Position numbers and translations under genes: made by a program
Origin: an uncultured Fibrobacter sp.
GTDB taxonomy: Bacteria > Fibrobacterota > Fibrobacteria > Fibrobacterales > Fibrobacteraceae
NCBI RefSeq assembly: GCF_947166265.1
Contig: NZ_CAMVDO010000003.1
Span: forward strand, 62,001-126,000
DNA: 64,000 bases
Direction of reading: 5' to 3'
Shown here: positions 39,616 through 48,197 of the stretch, piece by piece
Layout: every line of letters begins with the position of its first letter
Position numbering within the stretch: position 1 is the stretch's first letter
The notes under the pieces: generated by a model
What the model was told of the DNA's origin: nothing
The model's database searches: none
The model's input: only the letters and a program-made list of their open reading frames with translations

Positions 39616-39647
39616 AAAAAGTTCTAGGATTATTCCTAGAACTTTTT
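39616..39647. terminator. Bidirectional terminator between convergent genes
   Basis: AAAAAGTTCTAGGA-TTAT-TCCTAGAACTTTTT, a perfect 14-bp stem with A/T tails, between the amidohydrolase-family gene and ddh. Confidence 0.93.
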
Positions 39648-39686
39648 CACTCAAAGGCTCCCTTCGGGGAGCCGTGCTCATACCGA

Positions 39687-40670
39687 CTACAAGCAATGAG
39701 CTCTCAGGTCTTCGTCGCTCAAGGTGCTGAGGTATGCAGGCGGAACGTCGAGAACGGTCTTACAACCGGTCTGACCGTTAGCCTTCATACGCAGCGCTGC
39801 GCGGGCGTAAGCCACGAGAACGCTCGTCGTGAATTCCGGGTTGGAATCGAGCTTGAGGCTGTATTCGATCACATGCGTGTGTTCCTTGTTCATGCCGGTC
39901 TTGCCGGTACGGATCACGAAACCACCGTGAGCGAGGCCGCTGTGGTTCTTGTTGAATTCTTCTTCGCTGATGAAGTTGACCGTGGTGTCGTATTCATCAA
40001 AATAGTTCGGCATCGTCTTGATGGCGTTTTCGATGTAGGCCTTGTCGGCACCTTCTTCAGCAACCACATAAACGAGACGAGTGTGCTTCTGACGAGTGGT
40101 GAGTTCCGGCATGGAACCGCTACGCACAGCTTCGAGAGCGGATTGCACCGGGCAGGTGTACTGCTTCGCGTTCTTCACACCCTTGATACGGCGAACAGCG
40201 TCGCTGTGGCCCTGGCTAACGCCCTTGCCCCAGAACGTGTAGTCCTTGCCTTCCGGAAGGATGGACTGAGCATACACGCGGTTCAAGCTGAACATACCCG
40301 GGTCCCAACCGACAGAGATCATAGCAATCTTGTTTGCGCCCTTGGCAGCAGCGTCAACAGCAGCGAAGTGCTGCGGAATCTTGGCGTGCGTGTCGAAGGA
40401 GTCGATCACGTTGAACATAGAAGCGTACTTCGGGGTGAGCACCGGCAGATCCGTAGCAGAGCCACCGCAGATGATGAGCACGTCCACCTTGTCCTTCCAA
40501 GCTTCCATTTCAGAAACGTTCAACACCGGAACGCCAGCCGTCTGAATCTTGACCGTAGAGGGGTCACGACGAGTGAAAACAGCGACGAGTTCCATATCGG
40601 GAGCCTGCTTCACAGCGCATTCCACGCCGCGACCGAGGTTACCGTAACCGAGAATAGCAATCTTTGCCAT
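39687..40670 (-). CDS. ddh: meso-Diaminopimelate D-dehydrogenase
   Basis: 327 residues. NADP-dependent one-step conversion of tetrahydrodipicolinate to meso-diaminopimelate for lysine and peptidoglycan. N-terminal Rossmann motif AILGYGNLGRGVECA, FTRRDPS, ICGGSATDLP, SFDTHAKIPQHF, SVGWDPGMFSLNR and FWGKGVSQGHSDAVRRI, all typical of Ddh, with PNYFDEYDTTV and the C-terminal LDVPPAYLS. An AAGGAT lies before the ATG and a TATATTTT box 31 bases upstream. This pathway variant is restricted to some lineages, including Bacteroidetes relatives. Monocistronic. Confidence 0.95.
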   Translation of the reverse strand: MAKIAILGYGNLGRGVECAVKQAPDMELVAVFTRRDPSTVKIQTAGVPVLNVSEMEAWKDKVDVLIICGGSATDLPVLTPKYASMFNVIDSFDTHAKIPQHFAAVDAAAKGANKIAMISVGWDPGMFSLNRVYAQSILPEGKDYTFWGKGVSQGHSDAVRRIKGVKNAKQYTCPVQSALEAVRSGSMPELTTRQKHTRLVYVVAEEGADKAYIENAIKTMPNYFDEYDTTVNFISEEEFNKNHSGLAHGGFVIRTGKTGMNKEHTHVIEYSLKLDSNPEFTTSVLVAYARAALRMKANGQTGCKTVLDVPPAYLSTLSDEDLRAHCL

Positions 40671-40701
40671 AATAATATCCTTGTTAAAAATTTTTGCGTA
40701 G

Positions 40702-40709
40702 AAAATATA
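40702..40709 (-). promoter_or_regulatory. Promoter -7 box TATATTTT of ddh
   Basis: 31 bases before the ATG at 40670 on the minus strand, leaving room for a Shine-Dalgarno. Confidence 0.5.
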
Positions 40710-40715
40710 GGAAAA

Positions 40716-40745
40716 GTGGTTAGTGGTTGGTGGTTAGTGGTTAGG
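40716..40745. repeat. 'GGTTAGTGGTTGGTGGTTAG' dispersed repeat
   Basis: Directly upstream of the ddh promoter box; same family as 15469-15497 and 32665-32697. Confidence 0.78.
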
Positions 40746-40772
40746 GATGCGAGAGAAATTCATATCAAATTG

Positions 40773-40850
40773 GTAGGGGGAAGGCTCCCCCTCGGCGGCA
40801 CTGCGTTGCCACCTACCCCCTCGCCTAAGGGGACACCCCCTAAAACCCCC
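40773..40850. repeat. G/C-run intergenic element, copy 2
   Basis: GGGGGAAGGCTCCCCCTC ... CTGCGTTGCCACCTACCCCC ... GGGGACACCCCCTAAAACCC, aligning end to end with 13732-13803. Confidence 0.75.
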
Positions 40851-40854
40851 GGCC

Positions 40855-41529
40855 TCATAGCTCCCAATCTTCTTTTTTTATACAACGAAGAGAATAGTAA
40901 CCATTGGATGTGGATATAGTATTTTTTTCTTCTTTGTTGGTTAAATCAACATCAAACAACTTCATACTTCCATACAAATCGTATGTTGAAGTAATCCATT
41001 GTCTATATCTTCCCAAATCGTGAAAAATGTACCCTATGGGCTCGCCTGTACTTGGATTTTCTTTAACATAAGCCATTCCGCCAAATAAAGAAACGTCCAT
41101 ACATTCGCTATTTTTGAAATGTTTGAGACCATCCATTTGATCAACGATTTCATTCCATTCAGCCAAGGTGGGAACGCGCCATCCATGGGGACAAATGGAA
41201 TCAATGATATCTAGGTTAAAAGTTCCGAAGTTTTTTTGTTTATCGTTCATATACTGTACAGAATACAGCCTTCCATAGATGTCGCAATTGCTTTGCTGTT
41301 CATCATAGCAAGTGCTAGTTTCCGCTGGGTAATTCAGGTTTTGGTCCATCCACACTCTATCGCCAATGGTGATGTATTTATACACTTGACCATCTCGAAC
41401 ATCTTGGAATGTTCCACGCCCGCTTTCTGGACATACTTCAGATGCATCGAAACTGGAGGATGAGTCTGTGCAAGCGGTCATTAATTCCAAGCCCGCAAGC
41501 AACACAAGTAAGAAATTATTCTTTTTCAT
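40855..41529 (-). CDS. FISUMP-type lipoprotein, short form
   Basis: 224 residues. Lipoprotein signal MKKNNFLLVLLAGLELMTAC; the start at 41529 is chosen over an in-frame ATG at 41565 because it gives a normal n-region. A very short linker (DSSSSFD) leads to a divergent FISUMP domain: GTFQDVRDGQVYKYITIGDR, WMDQNLNYPA, CDIYGRLYSVQYMND, CPHGWRVPTLAEW and YYSLRCIKKED. The FSALP block is altered. It starts 36 bases after the dut stop on the same strand, so it may be cotranscribed with dut. Function unknown; surface-exposed by analogy. Confidence 0.8.
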   Translation of the reverse strand: MKKNNFLLVLLAGLELMTACTDSSSSFDASEVCPESGRGTFQDVRDGQVYKYITIGDRVWMDQNLNYPAETSTCYDEQQSNCDIYGRLYSVQYMNDKQKNFGTFNLDIIDSICPHGWRVPTLAEWNEIVDQMDGLKHFKNSECMDVSLFGGMAYVKENPSTGEPIGYIFHDLGRYRQWITSTYDLYGSMKLFDVDLTNKEEKNTISTSNGYYSLRCIKKEDWEL

Positions 41530-41565
41530 TTTTCTAAATAATCTTGAGGTTGCCGATTTAAGCAA

Positions 41566-42000
41566 CTAAATTCCTGTGCTGCCAAATCCGCCACGGTCGG
41601 CACCTTCAAGAACACCTTCTTCGAAGGTGAGCGTTGGTTGGATTTCCATGATGCGGAACTGAGCGATGCGGCTCCCCTTTTCGATTACCACGTCACGGGT
41701 GGCATAGACAGGCATTTTCCACCAGTCGTTTGCACCACAGTAGCTAGAATCGACCACGCCCACCGAATTCACCTGCAAAATGCCAAAATTCTTGAAAGTG
41801 GAGCTGCGCGGGGCAATGTGCGCCTCGTAGCCTTCAGGAAGCTTCATCGCCACCCCCAGATGAATCAAGCGGAACTCGCCCGCCTTGAGCGTCACGGTCT
41901 CTGCCGCGGCGAGGTCAATCCAGTCGGATTTGCCGCCAACGTAAGTGAGTTTCGGTATGGAATCGTCGAGATACTGAATTTTAATCGTCTGAAAAGGCAT
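41566..42000 (-). CDS. dut: dUTPase
   Basis: 144 residues of trimeric dUTPase type; hydrolyses dUTP to dUMP. Motifs: DWIDLAAAE (I), APRSSTFKNFGILQVNSVG (II), VVDSSYCGANDWWKMPV (III, longer than usual), KGSRIAQFRIM (IV) and RGGFGSTG (V). The start at 42000 is supported by a TATATTTG box exactly 4 bases upstream and by alignment from MPFQTIKIQYL; the in-frame extension upstream would lie across that promoter. No Shine-Dalgarno is possible, so the mRNA is probably leaderless. Confidence 0.9.
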   Translation of the reverse strand: MPFQTIKIQYLDDSIPKLTYVGGKSDWIDLAAAETVTLKAGEFRLIHLGVAMKLPEGYEAHIAPRSSTFKNFGILQVNSVGVVDSSYCGANDWWKMPVYATRDVVIEKGSRIAQFRIMEIQPTLTFEEGVLEGADRGGFGSTGI

Positions 42001-42004
42001 ATTG

Positions 42005-42012
42005 CAAATATA
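42005..42012 (-). promoter_or_regulatory. Promoter -7 box TATATTTG, 4 nt before dut
   Basis: Minus strand TATATTTG, CAAT, ATG; preceded by a T-run. Confidence 0.65.
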
Positions 42013-42162
42013 AAAAAAGGGATAATATTCCAAATTGGAATAATTGTTTCGAGAAAAAAATGAGTTAAAAGACAAAAAAATGTACCATTTCCAAAAAAAA
42101 GTGATAGATTTTGTTTATAAAAACAAACAAACGCTATTTTACCATATTTTGAAGGAGAAAAT

Positions 42163-42951
42163 ATGAAAAATCTGTTTTTGAAGGTACTCGGCACCTCCCT
42201 GCTGTATGCAGCAACGACATTTGCACAGTCGGCAAACGAAATCGCCAAGAAAGTCCACGACTTGCCCAGCGGAAAGACCTCTTCTGCCACCATTTCGGTC
42301 ACCCTGATCGACAAGAACGGCAAGACCCGTAACCGTGAAATCGCCTCTTACACCATGAAGGACGGTACGACCGACAAGACAGTTCTCGTGTTCAAGACGC
42401 CTCGCGACGTGGCAGGCATCAGCTACCTCACCTACGACTATCCCGACAAGGCCGACGGCTCCACGGTCGATAGCGACAGCTGGATTTACCTCCCTGCCAT
42501 GAAAAAGGTGCGCCGCGTTTCCGGCTCCAGCAAGGACGACGATTTCCAGGGTACGGACTTTACCTACGATGACTTGGGTAACCGCAGCCTTTCCAAGGAC
42601 AACTTTACGATTCTCGGCGAAGAAAAGGTGAACGGACTTGACTGCTGGATTCTGGAAGCCAAGGCAAAAGACACGAAAGCGAAAGTGAGCCGTCGCGTTT
42701 CATGGATTGACAAGAAAACCTACGTGATGCAGAAAGGCGAATTCTACGACAAGCAGAACCGCCTGCAAAAAACGCTCACCTGCGAAAACATCAAGCAGGT
42801 CAACGGGTACTGGACCACGCTAAAAATGACCATGACCAACGTGCAGACCAACCACAAGACCGTCTATGAAATCAACAACCTGAAATACGACGAAAAAGTG
42901 AACGAAAGTTACTTTACCGTGAGCGCATTGGAACGCGAACAGGTCAAGTAG
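42163..42951 (+). CDS. LolA-like outer-membrane lipoprotein-sorting protein
   Basis: 262 residues with signal peptide (ends TTFAQS). The mature part is the LolA-like beta fold associated with MMPL exporters: VFKTPRDVAGISYLTYDYPD, SDSWIYLPAMKKVRRVSGSS and the diagnostic FQGTDFTYDDLGNR segment, then NGLDCWILEAK and TYVMQKGEFYDKQ. It is periplasmic and probably carries a lipid between the inner-membrane permease and the outer membrane. A strong GAAGGAG Shine-Dalgarno is present. First gene of a four-gene envelope operon; spacing to the permease is 22 bases. Confidence 0.87.
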   Translation: MKNLFLKVLGTSLLYAATTFAQSANEIAKKVHDLPSGKTSSATISVTLIDKNGKTRNREIASYTMKDGTTDKTVLVFKTPRDVAGISYLTYDYPDKADGSTVDSDSWIYLPAMKKVRRVSGSSKDDDFQGTDFTYDDLGNRSLSKDNFTILGEEKVNGLDCWILEAKAKDTKAKVSRRVSWIDKKTYVMQKGEFYDKQNRLQKTLTCENIKQVNGYWTTLKMTMTNVQTNHKTVYEINNLKYDEKVNESYFTVSALEREQVK

Positions 42952-42973
42952 ATTTCATCAGGAGGGATGAATC

Positions 42974-45373
42974 ATGAATGTCGCGAGGCTTAATCAATTC
43001 TTCGGCAAAGTTGGTCGCTTTCAGTTGCGCCATCGCATCAAAATCCTTATCGCTCTTCTCGTCGTTACGGTCATTTGCAGTTCCGGCTTAAGTCAATTTG
43101 CGCTTGCCACCGGAGAAGCAGACTGGTTCAGCGAAACCGATGACATCACGCGAAACACAAAGAAATACGAAGATACCTTCGGAAACCTGAATGGAGTCGG
43201 AGTTCTTCTTGTAATGCAGGGCGAAGGCGATGTCTTTAGCGAAGAAATGCTGCACGTCATCGACAAAATCGGGACCCGAATGAAGGACGAGATCCCGTTT
43301 GCCGACCGACTCACCTCGATTATCGACGTCGACATTCCTGTCGGCAACGAAGAAGGTTTCGAAATCAAGAAACCTTACGAAAACGGCATTCCATCAGATT
43401 CTGCAGAGCTTGCCAAGGCGCGCGCACTCGTCATGCGCGGGAGCGAAAATACGAACGCCCTCATCAACGCGCTTGTAAGCGACGACGGACGCGAAACATG
43501 GATTTCCCTTTCGTTGCTCCCTTTCAACGAAAAGAACCTTGACAAAAGATTTAGCGACGAATCGGATGATTACGCCGTCAACGTCGGCTACAAGCTGATG
43601 GAGATTATCGAAAGCGAAGAATTCCAGAACAAGGGTTTCAAACTCTATGGCGGCGGAATGCCCTATGACAGCGCCAACGAAGACCGCTACGAAGTACCGG
43701 AGTATGGCGTCAGGGTTCTCTGCAGTATCGGTGTCATGATCCTCTTCTTGGCATTGTGCCTACGCAACATATTTGGCGTGGTCGTTCCGGCGGTAGCAAC
43801 CCTCAGTGCAATAGCATCTGTTTTTGGTGCAATGGCTTATTTTGGTGCAAAAGCAGATTCTGCCCTCGTGACATTGCCGGTGGTTCTCGGCATGGCCCTT
43901 GCCGTTGGCTATTCGGTACACTATATCAAGATGTTCAAGCTGTTCTTTAGGCGTACCGGGAAACGCAAGGAATCCGCCATCAAGTGCGTCGAGGAATGCG
44001 GATGGCCGGTGCTGTTCACGGTTCTTACGACAATGGCCTCCTTTGTCAGTTTCCTATTCGTCAACATGAAGCCCCTAGAATGGATGGGTTTAACGTCCGC
44101 CTTCGTGGTTCTCGCCATTTACCTCTACGTGACAATCCTGATTCCGACATTGCTTTCGTTCGGCAAGGACAGCGCCCCCAAAGCCTCTTGCGAAAACGGT
44201 GCAACCCTGCTCGACACGAAATTTTCGGCATGGTCAGAATTCGTGTACAAGAGAAGGAAAACTTTCATTATTGTCGCAGGCCTGATTATCGTCGCCTTCA
44301 TTCCTGGAATGTTCAAGATTACCGCACAACTCGACTATCTGACTATAACGGGCGACAAGATGCACTACATTCGAGAAGTCAGGGAATTGCTCACCCACAA
44401 GCTCGGCAACCAGTATAGCTACACGGTCATGATTTCTTACGACGAAGAAGGCGCTTTCAAGAAGCCCGAAAATATGCAGGCTCTGTTGAAGCTGGAAGAT
44501 TATCTGGGAACGCTTTCGCTTACCAAGTGGTCGGGCGGCAAGGCACGCGTAACATCAGCAACCAGCATCTTGAAAGAAATGAACCGAGCCTTGAACGAAG
44601 GCAAGGACTCTTTCTACACGGTTCCCGAAGACGAATACGTGCTTGCACAGCTGATGGAACTTTCTTCCATTGAAATGCGTCAGGATTTCAGTGAAACGAT
44701 GGATGAAGACTTCAAGACGACCGTAGTCAACGTGGATATGACCCAGTTCACCACAGAAGAGGCTCTTGCTAATATGGATTCTTTGAAAGTGAAACTCGCC
44801 GAACTGTTCCCCGGTGCAAAGTACACCCTGTTAGGCGACATGATCCGCTATTCCGAGATGAGCAACCGCATTATATTTGGCGGCATCAAGTCCTTCGGAT
44901 TTTCGCTCCTGATTATCGGCATAATGCTGATACTTGCTTTCTCAAGCATCAAACTCGGACTGATTGGCATGATTCCGAACGTGGCTCCGGTTATTTTGGT
45001 GGGTGGCGTAATGGGCTACTTTAACTTTGCCCTGGATTTCAGCACGGTCACCGTAATGCCCATGATTCTAGGTATTGCCGTAGACGACACCATTCACCTA
45101 ACGACTCACCTAAAGATGCGCTATGAACAGTGCGGTTCTTGCGCAAAGGCGATGAACATCACCTTCCGCGAGATTGGATCGACCATGTTTTTAACAACGG
45201 TCATTCTGTGTTCCATGTTCAGCGTCTACCTGTTTAGCCCGATGCGTTTCTTAATGGTCCTTGGAATACTCATTATCGTAGGCCTTTCCGGAGCTCTGTT
45301 TGCAGACTATACGATCACCCCTGCACTCTTGCATGTGACAAAGCCCTTTGGAAAGGAAAAGGAGGAAGCATAA
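42974..45373 (+). CDS. MMPL/RND-superfamily permease
   Basis: 799 residues with the duplicated RND layout: membrane helix 1 (about 23-42), a large periplasmic loop, five helices (about 245-400), then the same order again from about 425. Characteristic stretches: VVLGMALAVGYSVHYIKMFK in the first half and MPMILGIAVDDTIHLTTHLK in the second, the latter carrying the Asp-Asp of the proton relay region. The family exports lipids and hydrophobic compounds. GGAGGG precedes the ATG. It is flanked by a LolA-like protein and an outer-membrane barrel, so the three probably form an envelope-spanning lipid transport route. Stop and next start are separated by one base. Confidence 0.9.
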   Translation: MNVARLNQFFGKVGRFQLRHRIKILIALLVVTVICSSGLSQFALATGEADWFSETDDITRNTKKYEDTFGNLNGVGVLLVMQGEGDVFSEEMLHVIDKIGTRMKDEIPFADRLTSIIDVDIPVGNEEGFEIKKPYENGIPSDSAELAKARALVMRGSENTNALINALVSDDGRETWISLSLLPFNEKNLDKRFSDESDDYAVNVGYKLMEIIESEEFQNKGFKLYGGGMPYDSANEDRYEVPEYGVRVLCSIGVMILFLALCLRNIFGVVVPAVATLSAIASVFGAMAYFGAKADSALVTLPVVLGMALAVGYSVHYIKMFKLFFRRTGKRKESAIKCVEECGWPVLFTVLTTMASFVSFLFVNMKPLEWMGLTSAFVVLAIYLYVTILIPTLLSFGKDSAPKASCENGATLLDTKFSAWSEFVYKRRKTFIIVAGLIIVAFIPGMFKITAQLDYLTITGDKMHYIREVRELLTHKLGNQYSYTVMISYDEEGAFKKPENMQALLKLEDYLGTLSLTKWSGGKARVTSATSILKEMNRALNEGKDSFYTVPEDEYVLAQLMELSSIEMRQDFSETMDEDFKTTVVNVDMTQFTTEEALANMDSLKVKLAELFPGAKYTLLGDMIRYSEMSNRIIFGGIKSFGFSLLIIGIMLILAFSSIKLGLIGMIPNVAPVILVGGVMGYFNFALDFSTVTVMPMILGIAVDDTIHLTTHLKMRYEQCGSCAKAMNITFREIGSTMFLTTVILCSMFSVYLFSPMRFLMVLGILIIVGLSGALFADYTITPALLHVTKPFGKEKEEA

Positions 45374-45374
45374 C

Positions 45375-46766
45375 ATGTTTTTGGGGATAAAAAAATTCAT
45401 ACGAACGACGCCCGTTTTAGGGCTCGCCATGCTAGCCTCTACCCCATCGATTAACGCCCAGGAAACCGTTTTTCTTGGTAGCCTTACCTCACAGGTGGGA
45501 GTGGGACTCCCAAATGCGCACCACAACAAGGGCGATTATCTGCTTGGCCAGACCGTTTTTGACGGGACCATCAAATCGTACCTGGACGAAGCCATGGTCT
45601 ATGTGAACGGCCAGATTGTTCACGACGCCTTGGGCGGGCAGTCGACAAACGGACAATCCGCTTTCGTTGCCGACGACGGAACCTTCGCCCTGAAACTCAG
45701 GGAAGCCTATATCGACTGGAAAGGCGAAATGCTTGCGCTTCGAGTCGGTCGACAGATAGTCTCGTGGGGCAAGGCCGACGACATCCAGATTACGGACGTC
45801 TTGAATCCGAGAGATGAAGCGAATGCGATTGCGGCCGACTACAACGAATCTAAGCTCGGAATCGACGCCGTACGCCTTTCCTTGTTGACCGATAAAACGC
45901 AGGTGGATGTCTACTGGATTCCCTTCTTTACGCCAAGCATTCTGCCGCTTGCCAAAGGGAACCCGCTGCATTCGCATCTTTTCCCAGAGAAATACGAAGA
46001 TGTAAAAATCAATGCTCCCGAAAGATACGATGATTTCGAGCTCCCCGAGAAAAAACTTTCGAAGAGTGAATTCGCGCTCCGTGCGAGCGCCTACACCTCG
46101 GTGGCAGACCTGTCAGTGTACGGTTTCTACGGTTGGGATGACACTCCTTTCGTTCGATACTCGCCCAGCGCCGCTTATGACGATGACGAAAACGAATTCC
46201 CCGGATACTCGATTGACGTCTTTGGGGAATACAAGCGTATGTACATGATCGGAGCCGACGCAGCGATTCCTGCAGGCGACTTCGTATTCCGTCTCGAAGG
46301 TGCGTATTTCCCCAAGCGCCACTTTCAAACGGACGTCAACACACAATTCTATCAATACATTCATGACGAAAAGACCTCCGCAAGTAAACGGAAAAATCAA
46401 GTATTGGGCCTTGCCGGACTCGACTGGACACCGAGCGGAGGCTGGGTTATTACCGCCCAATATATTGCAGACGCTGTAATCGATTCCGACAGTGATCTTG
46501 AACGAAAAAAATTCGTGCATCAAGCCACCTTGAGCATCGAAAAGTCCATCTTGAACGAAACGCTCACCATTATGGGATCAGGAGCCTTGGACTTATGGGA
46601 TTTTTCTTCTGTAGGCGAACTGGAACTGGATTACAAGTTGACCGACGCCATTACGCTTAGCTTGATTGGCGATCTGTACCTTGAAGGGCCTGACGGCAAG
46701 GATGGCCTGTACGGTGAATACCGCGATTACAGCAGAATCACATTCAAAGGAAAGATGTCGTTCTAA
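45375..46766 (+). CDS. Outer-membrane beta-barrel protein, DUF1302-like
   Basis: 463 residues. Signal peptide ending STPSINAQ, then alternating amphipathic strands with REAYIDWKGEMLALRVGRQI and VSWGKADDIQITDVLNPRDE, the recognisable core of DUF1302-type barrels, ending in a Phe (GKMSF) as outer-membrane barrels do. The start at 45375 has an AAGGAGG Shine-Dalgarno within the end of the permease gene, showing translational coupling. It is likely the outer-membrane partner of the MMPL permease. The transported molecule is unknown. Confidence 0.82.
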   Translation: MFLGIKKFIRTTPVLGLAMLASTPSINAQETVFLGSLTSQVGVGLPNAHHNKGDYLLGQTVFDGTIKSYLDEAMVYVNGQIVHDALGGQSTNGQSAFVADDGTFALKLREAYIDWKGEMLALRVGRQIVSWGKADDIQITDVLNPRDEANAIAADYNESKLGIDAVRLSLLTDKTQVDVYWIPFFTPSILPLAKGNPLHSHLFPEKYEDVKINAPERYDDFELPEKKLSKSEFALRASAYTSVADLSVYGFYGWDDTPFVRYSPSAAYDDDENEFPGYSIDVFGEYKRMYMIGADAAIPAGDFVFRLEGAYFPKRHFQTDVNTQFYQYIHDEKTSASKRKNQVLGLAGLDWTPSGGWVITAQYIADAVIDSDSDLERKKFVHQATLSIEKSILNETLTIMGSGALDLWDFSSVGELELDYKLTDAITLSLIGDLYLEGPDGKDGLYGEYRDYSRITFKGKMSF

Positions 46767-46778
46767 AGCCCCTAAACA

Positions 46779-46813
46779 CGTCATTGCGAGCCCTGTAAAG
46801 GGCGAAGCAATCT
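46779..46813. repeat. 'CGTCATTGCGAG' dispersed repeat inside an operon
   Basis: CGTCATTGCGAG-CCCTGTAAAGGG-CGAAGCAATC between two barrel genes, ending right before the AAGGAG Shine-Dalgarno of the next gene; internal CCCT/AGGG hairpin. Confidence 0.8.
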
Positions 46814-46826
46814 ACAAGGAGAATAT

Positions 46827-47816
46827 ATGAATAACAGATTTTTATTTGCATCTGTCGCTCTTTGCTGCGGGTTCCTTTTTGCCGAAGAAGGTTCTCCGGC
46901 CAAGGATAGCGTTACACAAAAGTCTCCTGTGGAATATTCGTTGACAACCGCAGCGGCGTATTACCCTGAAGCAGATCACAAAACGGGTTCGAGTCATTTT
47001 TCGGGAGTGAGCGGACCTTATGACGGTGTTGAAGCGGTCACCGAGTTCGATGTCACCTACACGCTGCCGTTCTTGAATGGCGACGATGAACTCACCGCAG
47101 ACAACCATTTGGCATTCAAGCTCGGGTTGGAGCTCTCCCCCGTCACCGTGGCACCTGTAGCCTCTGTCACATTCTCCCCCATCGCCTTCCTTGAATTTGC
47201 CGTAGGCGGCACAGCGGGAACAGGCTGGAACGTCAGCGACTGGTTCCAGGGGATGGCAGAATACAACGAAACCAAGCCCGAATACAAGGACTTGACTCCC
47301 TTTGCGCACTGGTACCTGTACGGTTGGGCCAGCGGTTGCTTTATGTTCGACCTTGCCGCCCTTTGGGAAGGCGACTGGCACCATGTCGTAATGACCGCCA
47401 CCTACAAGGCAGGCTACCAAAAACTAACCGGCACCGACAGCGATGTCTGGCTATGGCAAGCTTCGGACGGCATGGCCACAGGCTGGGTCTACGAGCAGGA
47501 ATATTTGATTGGCTACCAGATGCCTCTGATGGTTTCGACAATTGGCGTTGGTACTACGCTTAGCGGCCATTATCAGTCCAGCGATTACGGAAAATTCTCT
47601 CGCAATTACGATGGCGATTTTATGACGATAGACATTTGGCCGATGGCCGAAATCACGCTCAGCAAAAACGACCTACTCTACGTGGTGATCGACTTTACCA
47701 CTCGCCGAAGCTTTAAAGAAAAATACGAGGATAGCGAACACGAGCCGTTAATGACTAAGACAGGTCGTGAATGGTTGCTGAATACCATCGCATTGCAGTG
47801 GAAGCACGTGTTCTAA
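46827..47816 (+). CDS. Exported beta-barrel-like protein of unknown family
   Basis: 329 residues, signal peptide (MNNRFLFASVALCCGFLFAE), Trp/Tyr-rich alternating strands throughout and a terminal Phe (LQWKHVF), so an outer-membrane barrel is likely. No family is recognised. It follows the DUF1302-like gene by 60 bases that contain only a dispersed repeat and the Shine-Dalgarno CAAGGAG, so it probably belongs to the same operon and may be an accessory barrel. Confidence 0.72.
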   Translation: MNNRFLFASVALCCGFLFAEEGSPAKDSVTQKSPVEYSLTTAAAYYPEADHKTGSSHFSGVSGPYDGVEAVTEFDVTYTLPFLNGDDELTADNHLAFKLGLELSPVTVAPVASVTFSPIAFLEFAVGGTAGTGWNVSDWFQGMAEYNETKPEYKDLTPFAHWYLYGWASGCFMFDLAALWEGDWHHVVMTATYKAGYQKLTGTDSDVWLWQASDGMATGWVYEQEYLIGYQMPLMVSTIGVGTTLSGHYQSSDYGKFSRNYDGDFMTIDIWPMAEITLSKNDLLYVVIDFTTRRSFKEKYEDSEHEPLMTKTGREWLLNTIALQWKHVF

Positions 47817-47841
47817 ATGATACGCACTAAGCGATTGCGTC

Positions 47842-48195
47842 CTAGATGATAGCGTCGATTTTTTCGTTCCAATGGTCCGTAGTTTCACGTAGGATTTCGC
47901 GACCGGAATCACAGACACACAAAAAACAAACTTCGTTCACGACTTCGTAATCGGAGCCGCCGTTGAACACATTCGCGTTGCCGTATTCTTCACGGTCTTT
48001 CCACAGATAGACTTTGCAGGCATTCTGCGCAGAAACCGCCTTGCAGTAAGCGGCGAGAACATCTTCGGTGAGGTCAGCGGCGCTCGTAGCCCCCGATGCA
48101 GTCGCTGCAGGCGACGCAAGGATTTCGGCAAGAGAAATGACTCGTTTGCCACTTGCCGAAAGGATTCTCCCTGCGATGTTGTATTCGACTTCCAT
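47842..48195 (-). CDS. Small conserved-looking protein, function unknown
   Basis: 117 residues, no signal peptide. Contains EVEYNIAGRILSASGKRV at the start, a Ser/Ala-rich centre (residues 28-42) and a Cys-bearing C-terminal part (EVVNEVCFLCVCDSGREI). The ATG lies 2 bases after the trmJ stop, so the two are coupled. No family is recognised; a role linked to tRNA modification is only a guess from position. Confidence 0.6.
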   Translation of the reverse strand: MEVEYNIAGRILSASGKRVISLAEILASPAATASGATSAADLTEDVLAAYCKAVSAQNACKVYLWKDREEYGNANVFNGGSDYEVVNEVCFLCVCDSGREILRETTDHWNEKIDAII

Positions 48196-48197
48196 AT

